NCBI GenBank assembly: GCA_029821215.1
Contig: JALGTV010000004.1
Span: forward strand, 1 to 17,928
DNA length: 17,928 nt
Direction: 5' to 3'
Source: Candidatus Zipacnadia bacterium
GTDB taxonomy: Bacteria > Armatimonadota > Zipacnadia > Zipacnadales > Zipacnadaceae
Every line of letters starts with the position of its first letter. The stretch's first letter is position 1. Positions 13,687 through 17,928 of the stretch are shown piece after piece. The notes under the pieces were generated by a model. It worked only from the letters and a program-made list of their open reading frames with translations. It was not told where the DNA came from and did no database searches. A program made the position numbers and the translations under genes.

Positions 13687-14882
13687 ATTTTATCCTCCGT
13701 CGGCTGCAAACTCGGTGCCCGGCTGTGTTCGCTGTTGCCAGGCAAGCCTAACACTTCCGCCACTACCTGTGCCGCCCGCCGCGAGGCTCCGGGCGGCCCT
13801 AATACTTCCCTGACCTCGGCCAGATCACGTTTCATCTGGTCCCAGCGGGCAGGATTAGTGTATAAGTCCACGACCTCGCAGGCCACGCGGTCGGGATTTA
13901 CATCCCACTGGAGCAATTCGGGAATGACCCGGCGCTGGGCAATAATATTGGGCATTGCGTAGTACTCGGTGCCGAAATCTGACAGCCAGTATTGGACTAC
14001 CATAGCCCTCGTTCCCCGATATACCATTATCATCGGGCAATCGGCGGCAGCGGCCTCCAAGGTGGCTGTGCCTGATGCGGCTACTACCATGTCACAAGCC
14101 ATTATAAGGGTGCGACTGTCAGAGAGGCAAGTTATGTAATCAGCCTGGTCGGCTTGATGGTCAAGGCGGCCTGGCTTACCCGGAGGCCAAATTGACCACA
14201 AAAAGCGAGAGTCAGGTAGTTTATTGTTTATGAGTGTAGTAGCGCTGAGAAGTTGCGGTCCAATACAGCGGCGCTCCACCGACCGACTGCCCGGCATAAG
14301 GCCCACAACGGGCTGGCCATCAGGCAGAGCATGCTTCCGACGAAACGCGGCCCGGTCGGCCGGTGGGCTGATGCGGTCTAAAACCGGATGGCCGGTCCAG
14401 TGAACATTAACGCCTCTATCGCGTAGGTTCTGGGCTGACCATTCAAATGGGGTAATCACCACATCAGTCAATTCAGCCAGGAAGGACCAGTCGCGCCGTT
14501 GACGGCTCCAGGAAGAGGGCGGGAAGTAATACAAAATGCGCTGGCCGGGGCAATACCGCCTGAGGGTACGCGCCAGGCGGACATTGAAAGCACCAAAGTC
14601 AACCAGTATCACCAATGCTGGCTGGCGGCGGGCAATGAGCTGGGCAATGCGGTACTTTTGCAGCAGTAAATATGGTACCCGCCGTAGCGCCCCGGCAATC
14701 CCGACAGTGCCCCATTCCGAACTGCCAAAGTCAGTGACTACGCCCGCCTGACGCATAAGCGGACCGCCGGCTCCGGTTAGCTGCAACTGGGGCCACTGAG
14801 CCAACTGTTGCGCCAACAGGGCCGCATGCAGGTCTCCGGAGGGTTCGCCGGTGACAAAGAATATTTCCTGAGTGGTGCTCAT
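13683..14882 (-). CDS. lpxB: Lipid-A-disaccharide synthase LpxB
   Basis: LpxB joins UDP-2,3-diacylglucosamine and lipid X into the lipid A disaccharide. It is a peripheral membrane GT-B enzyme. Motifs, numbered from the start chosen here (399 residues), are GEPSGD (12-17), VDFGAFN (D95, matching the catalytic aspartate region of E. coli LpxB), LMPGSR (195-200), SGTATLE (270-276) and PNIIAQRRVIPELLQ near 311-325. The block that is SPSVWAW in E. coli reads YYFPPSSWSR here, the form I associate with non-proteobacterial homologues. The frame extends to an ATG at 14921. I prefer 14882 because the extra 13 residues exceed the usual N-terminus, though neither start has a clear ribosome-binding site. 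The stop overlaps msbA as ATGA. Confidence 0.92.
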   Translation of the reverse strand: MSTTQEIFFVTGEPSGDLHAALLAQQLAQWPQLQLTGAGGPLMRQAGVVTDFGSSEWGTVGIAGALRRVPYLLLQKYRIAQLIARRQPALVILVDFGAFNVRLARTLRRYCPGQRILYYFPPSSWSRQRRDWSFLAELTDVVITPFEWSAQNLRDRGVNVHWTGHPVLDRISPPADRAAFRRKHALPDGQPVVGLMPGSRSVERRCIGPQLLSATTLINNKLPDSRFLWSIWPPGKPGRLDHQADQADYITCLSDSRTLIMACDMVVAASGTATLEAAAADCPMIMVYRGTRAMVVQYWLSDFGTEYYAMPNIIAQRRVIPELLQWDVNPDRVACEVVDLYTNPARWDQMKRDLAEVREVLGPPGASRRAAQVVAEVLGLPGNSEHSRAPSLQPTEDKI

Positions 14883-14933
14883 AGGGTGGCTGTATCGCTG
14901 TCGGGTTATGCGCCATGTCATTCGCCGGCTCAG

Positions 14934-15722
14934 TCAATGGGGGTCAGCCTGCCGGCCGCGATAGCCCTCGCCCATACGGCGCATAAACTCAACCAATTGC
15001 TGCACTTGCGGTGTCTGCTCAACTTCGTCAGCTATTTGCTCTAAGGCATCGCCAGTATTCAGGTCACTGCGGAATAGCAGCCGGTAGGCTCGCTTAAGAT
15101 AAGTAATGCCTTCTTCCGATACTTGCTGGCGGCGCAACCCCACCACATTGATCCCCCGCGGCCGGGCCGGATTGCCGTCGGCAATAGTGTAAGGAGGTAC
15201 ATCGCGTACTACCTTGGAAGCCCCACCGACCATTGCCACCGTTCCTATGGTGACGTATTGGTGAACTCCGGCCATTCCGCCCAGGTTAGCGTAATCTCCT
15301 ATAACACAATGCCCACTGATCCCCGCATAGTTGGCCAACAGAATATTGCTGCCGATCACCACGTCATGCCCAATGTGGGAGTAGGCCATAAGCAAGTTAT
15401 CGTTGCCGATGCGAGTGCTTTGCCCTTCACTGCTGGCCCGATGCACAGTTACATATTCGCGGATGTGATTATTCTCACCGATGACCAGATACGTAGGCAC
15501 GCCGCTGTACTTCATATCCTGGGGAGGTTCGCCTAACACAACCCCGGTGTGAACAGTGTTATTGGGTCCCATACGCGTACCCTCGCGAATTACCGTATAC
15601 GCCCCAATCTCACATCCCTGTCCAATCTGGGTATTAGCTTCAATAATGGCGTAGGGATGGATAGTTACATTCTCTCCCAGTTCGGCACCAGGACTGACTA
15701 TGGCGGTGGGATGAATATTCAT
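14934..15722 (-). CDS. lpxA: UDP-N-acetylglucosamine acyltransferase LpxA
   Basis: LpxA transfers a 3-hydroxyacyl chain from ACP to the 3-OH of UDP-GlcNAc, the first lipid A step, in the cytoplasm. At 262 residues it has the family length and the left-handed beta-helix hexapeptide repeats from the N-terminus (HPTAIVSPGAELG) onward. The catalytic histidine is H119 in HIGHDVVIG, and GGMAGVHQYVTIG (148-160) and PPYTIADGNPARPRGINVVGL (176-196) are further signatures. The residue matching E. coli G173, part of the acyl-chain ruler, is also glycine (G167), compatible with a long 3-hydroxyacyl donor; this is inference only. A C-terminal helical domain follows. It lies 17 bases after fabZ. Confidence 0.97.
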   Translation of the reverse strand: MNIHPTAIVSPGAELGENVTIHPYAIIEANTQIGQGCEIGAYTVIREGTRMGPNNTVHTGVVLGEPPQDMKYSGVPTYLVIGENNHIREYVTVHRASSEGQSTRIGNDNLLMAYSHIGHDVVIGSNILLANYAGISGHCVIGDYANLGGMAGVHQYVTIGTVAMVGGASKVVRDVPPYTIADGNPARPRGINVVGLRRQQVSEEGITYLKRAYRLLFRSDLNTGDALEQIADEVEQTPQVQQLVEFMRRMGEGYRGRQADPH

Positions 15723-15739
15723 ATTCGCCTCGGGTTACA

Positions 15740-16192
15740 TTACTGATCCTCGTCGGCGGACTGGGAATCCTCGGCCACTAAGGCAAAGGTGAGTTCTCCT
15801 TCACAAGCTACCTCACCATCTACCCGGGCCACGGTACGAACCTTGCCAATACTGCCGCGCTGTTTGATCAATTCCGCCTCAGTAATTAACTGATCACCAG
15901 GCACCACCTGGCGACGGAAACGGACCTTATCTATTCCCCCGAAGAACGCCTGCTGGCCCTCGGCATCAGCACCACACAGCAAGAAAATGCCCGCTACCTG
16001 AGCCATCGCTTCCACCATTAGCACACCAGGCATGACCGGCTGCTGGGGCCAATGGCCGGTGAAATACGGCTCGTTAATAGTAACGTTTTTTATGCCCACC
16101 GCACGCTGGCCAGGCTCTATTTCCAGGATGCGGTCAACCATAAGAAAAGGATAGCGGTGGGGTAGAGTCTGGAAAATGGCGTGGATATCCAT
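15740..16192 (-). CDS. fabZ: 3-hydroxyacyl-[ACP] dehydratase FabZ
   Basis: FabZ dehydrates 3-hydroxyacyl-ACP in fatty acid elongation, competing with LpxA and LpxD for the same intermediate. The 150-residue hot-dog-fold protein has the N-terminal LPHRYPFLMVDRI (10-22). Its catalytic pair is H47 in YFTGHWPQQPVMPGV and E61 in MVEAMAQ. The C-terminal tail (DSQSADEDQ) is acidic. The ATG at 16192 has AGGAG (16202-16206) nine bases upstream. It is the first gene of the lipid A operon, about 115 bases downstream of the inferred transcription start. Linkage of fabZ to lpxA is common in many phyla and fits flux sharing between fatty acid and lipid A synthesis. It is not fused to lpxC here. Confidence 0.97.
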   Translation of the reverse strand: MDIHAIFQTLPHRYPFLMVDRILEIEPGQRAVGIKNVTINEPYFTGHWPQQPVMPGVLMVEAMAQVAGIFLLCGADAEGQQAFFGGIDKVRFRRQVVPGDQLITEAELIKQRGSIGKVRTVARVDGEVACEGELTFALVAEDSQSADEDQ

Positions 16193-16308
16193 CAGCCCAA
16201 GCTCCTCTCAGATGGAAACGGATGGCAGTCCAGGTGCTGCCCCAGTAGTGGTAGGCCCGGTAACAGATTACCCAACGATCCTCCGCAACTCTCAGGGCAG
16301 TATATAAC
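16193..16308 (-). promoter_or_regulatory. 5' leader of the lipid A operon
   Basis: This is the inferred untranslated leader, assuming transcription starts about 7 bases after the -10 box. It contains two small hairpins: GGTAA-CAGA-TTACC (16259-16272, plus-strand reading) and GGCAG/CTGCC (16224-16228 with 16237-16241). It ends with the fabZ Shine-Dalgarno AGGAG. No known riboswitch or protein-leader motif is recognisable, so a regulatory role is only possible. Confidence 0.4.
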
Positions 16309-16314
16309 CTTATC

Positions 16315-16343
16315 ATTATAGCAAAGCACTTTGCCCCTGTCAA
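16315..16343 (-). promoter_or_regulatory. Perfect consensus sigma-70 promoter of the lipid A operon
   Basis: On the minus strand TTGACA (16338-16343) and TATAAT (16315-16320) are both perfect and separated by exactly 17 bases. The direction is toward fabZ. The spacer contains the 14-base dyad GCAAAGCACTTTGC (16321-16334, plus-strand reading), arms of six bases around CA, which touches the -10 box and could be an operator. Such an exact match by chance in a 300-base gap is very unlikely. Confidence 0.88.
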
Positions 16344-16506
16344 ACATAGTGGCCGAGCTGATAGGGCTGATAATGTGAAGCTTACTGATCGTCTCGGAGA
16401 TGCAGCCTGTGCCTGGGCAGCGCGGTTGAGGGAGGAATTGGCCGGATGTTACGGAAGTCATAATTAGTCAGATAAGCCGAGCAGTAATCTCCGGGTATCA
16501 GATATG

Positions 16507-16512
16507 AGGAGG
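16507..16512 (+). promoter_or_regulatory. Shine-Dalgarno site that fixes the isomerase start
   Basis: AGGAGG lies nine bases before the ATG at 16522. An earlier in-frame ATG at 16504 directly abuts this site and has no ribosome-binding site of its own, so the shorter reading is preferred. Confidence 0.75.
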
Positions 16513-16521
16513 AAGGCCATA

Positions 16522-17469
16522 ATGAATAGACAGAACTTCGCGATGAAAAGCGAAAGGATCCGCGAGCAGTTTGAAGCACTGAGGGAATCTGTTCCCCAGC
16601 GATTCAGCCGGCGGCTGAATCTGGCCTGGAGCAACTGGGGGTTTGGTGTTGAGCCGCTGCAGCAGTCAGCCGAACGTCTGGCTGAAGCCGGGCTGGAATT
16701 CATTGAGCTGCACGGCAACCACTATGGGCCGGATTTAGGCTACGACGTGGATGAGACTCTCAAGGTGCTGAATGATTACGGTCTGCAGGTGGCTGGGGTG
16801 TGTGGGATGTACTCGCCCGATAACGATCTGTCCAGCAATCGGGCTATCCAGCGCCAGGCTGCCATTGATTACCTGAAGCGGGAGATACCTTTCACCCGGG
16901 CGGTCGGCGGCAGCTATCTGCTAATCGTCCCTGGCGCAGTAGGACGTCCAGAACCATACGATGATACCGAATTTCATCGCTCCGTCCAGACCCTGCGGAT
17001 GGTGGCTGACCTTTTCCTACAGCATAACATCAAGGCAGCCATCGAACCTATCCGCTCGGCGGAAGTCAGCTTCATCCACACTATTGCTGATGCCAAGCAA
17101 TATATTGCGGCAGTAGATCATCCTGGTATTGCCCACATCAATGGGGACGTCTACCATATGCTAACCGAGGAGAGCCACGTGGGCGAAGCGATACTGGAAG
17201 CGGGTGATATGCTGGTGAATCTGCACTTTGCCGATAGTAACCGCAGGGCGGTCGGCCAGGGCTCACTTGATGTAGACACCATCATAAGGGCACTGTACCT
17301 CATTGGCCACAATACTGACGGCAGGTACGTCACTTTCGAGCCCTTAGGTCCGGGGGGCAATCCATACCCGGCTATGCATGGCAGAACCGACTCCGCCACG
17401 CTGGATGAACTGGTGAACCAATCGGTCACATACTTCCGCAGCCGCGAGGAGACGGTGCTGGCACAATAG
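16522..17469 (+). CDS. Sugar phosphate isomerase/epimerase-family (TIM barrel, xylose isomerase-like) protein
   Basis: The 315-residue protein belongs to the AP-endonuclease-2-like TIM-barrel group that includes D-tagatose/D-psicose 3-epimerases. Numbered from the start used here, the four metal-ligand positions appear as E175 (AAIEPIRS), D209 with H212 (INGDVYHM), H235 (NLHFADSN) and E273 (VTFEPLGP). R241 lies in the loop that binds substrate in that family. The N-terminal half has FIELHGNHYGPD and VAGVCGMYSPDND. It probably epimerises or isomerises a ketose or a related sugar or cyclitol, but the substrate cannot be named. It is divergent from the lipid A operon and precedes an EamA transporter by 93 bases, so the two may act on one metabolite. 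Confidence 0.88.
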   Translation: MNRQNFAMKSERIREQFEALRESVPQRFSRRLNLAWSNWGFGVEPLQQSAERLAEAGLEFIELHGNHYGPDLGYDVDETLKVLNDYGLQVAGVCGMYSPDNDLSSNRAIQRQAAIDYLKREIPFTRAVGGSYLLIVPGAVGRPEPYDDTEFHRSVQTLRMVADLFLQHNIKAAIEPIRSAEVSFIHTIADAKQYIAAVDHPGIAHINGDVYHMLTEESHVGEAILEAGDMLVNLHFADSNRRAVGQGSLDVDTIIRALYLIGHNTDGRYVTFEPLGPGGNPYPAMHGRTDSATLDELVNQSVTYFRSREETVLAQ

Positions 17470-17562
17470 CGGCATAGCCGGTGGAAGTCTCACTTCATAG
17501 CTTTGACAGCATTGTTGTCGTCTGTTGAGTGGGCCAAACAAACAATCTGGAGGTATTCCGCA

Positions 17563-17928
17563 ATGAGTAAGACTGCGTTGCTATATGCTGTCATCGGACT
17601 AATTGGGTGGGGCACTGCCCCACTCTTTGATAAACTGGCGATGACCAATTTATCAGCCGGGGCTGCGGCGATTCTGCGCTCGGGGTTAGCCACTATTATT
17701 CTGGTGGGCTATGGTGGGGTGGCCGGATGGCTGCCGGAAATTACCGCGGAGGGCATCGTTCCCGTGCTACTTCTCTTAGCTGGAATCGTTGCCTCACCAG
17801 TAATCGGCAACTTTGCCTATCTGCGCGCCCTCAAGGAGGCCGAGGCCTCACAAGTGACCCCGATTGTATTCAGTTCTCCCCTGTTAGCGGTGATTTTGGC
17901 GGTGCTGTTTCTGGGTGAACGTCTGACC
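17563..17928 (+). CDS. EamA/DMT-family transporter, N-terminal part (cut by window end)
   Basis: The first 122 codons of an integral membrane protein are present and the frame is still open at the last base. GGAGGT (17549-17554) lies eight bases before the ATG. The visible part has about four hydrophobic segments and the hallmarks of one EamA repeat: MSKTALLYAVIGLIGWGTAP at the start, LRSGLATIILVGY, and SQVTPIVFSSPLLAVILAVL followed by FLGERLT. Full-length members have about 280-300 residues with two such repeats. The substrate is unknown; family members export or import small metabolites. A TTGACA at 17503 has no acceptable -10 partner, so expression from the isomerase transcript is likely. 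Confidence 0.88.
   Translation, partial: MSKTALLYAVIGLIGWGTAPLFDKLAMTNLSAGAAAILRSGLATIILVGYGGVAGWLPEITAEGIVPVLLLLAGIVASPVIGNFAYLRALKEAEASQVTPIVFSSPLLAVILAVLFLGERLT

Noticed and set aside
17503..17508. TTGACA before the EamA gene as a promoter
   Set aside because: No acceptable -10 hexamer occurs 16-18 bases downstream.

Overview
The window is a single ordinary stretch of bacterial chromosome, moderately GC-rich and densely coded, with no mobile element, prophage or CRISPR array. It comes from a diderm (LPS-type) bacterium, because it carries a seven-gene lipid A/Kdo operon. The housekeeping block der-plsY-gpsA-hup resembles gene orders I associate with Firmicutes and related Terrabacteria. 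Together with the sugar-isomerase and glycosidase-like accessory genes, this makes an LPS-bearing Terrabacteria lineage (Armatimonadota-like, for example) a reasonable but unproven guess. No rRNA or other decisive marker is present.

Layout: (1) Positions 1-337 hold no believable gene. They are packed with palindromes and an imperfect 40-nt tandem repeat, like a cluster of dispersed REP-type repeats. (2) Positions 338-3754 (+) hold der (ribosome-assembly GTPase), plsY and gpsA (the two sn-glycerol-3-phosphate steps of phospholipid synthesis) and an HU gene, with tight spacing or overlap among the first three. (3) Positions 3755-4148 hold a 150-nt segment whose two ends are complementary, then a tRNA-Pro(GGG) with encoded CCA, a possible terminator and a possible promoter. 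(4) Positions 4149-8412 (+) hold a putrescine-aminotransferase-like enzyme, a membrane-anchored 705-residue glycosidase-like protein and a SAM methyltransferase. (5) Positions 8430-16192 (-) hold fabZ, lpxA, lpxB, msbA, waaA, lpxK and lpxL in transcription order, with 4-8 nt overlaps at three junctions. (6) The 16193-16521 divergent region contains a perfect consensus sigma-70 promoter (TTGACA-17-TATAAT) facing the lipid A operon. (7) Positions 16522-17928 (+) hold a sugar-phosphate isomerase/epimerase-family enzyme and the start of an EamA/DMT transporter cut by the window edge.

Functionally, the minus-strand operon covers the first acylation of UDP-GlcNAc (LpxA), disaccharide formation (LpxB), 4'-phosphorylation (LpxK), Kdo transfer (WaaA), one late acylation (LpxL) and flipping across the inner membrane (MsbA). 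FabZ sits first and helps supply the 3-hydroxyacyl-ACP chains. LpxC, LpxD, LpxH/LpxI and Kdo synthesis genes are not here and must be elsewhere if the pathway is complete. PlsY and GpsA on the other strand supply phospholipid precursors, so much of the window serves envelope biogenesis.

I did not find an obviously new multi-gene system. The points most worth a second look are the end-paired segment between hup and tRNA-Pro, the lipid A promoter with a 14-bp dyad in its spacer, the palindrome cluster before der, and the unassigned 705-residue surface protein.
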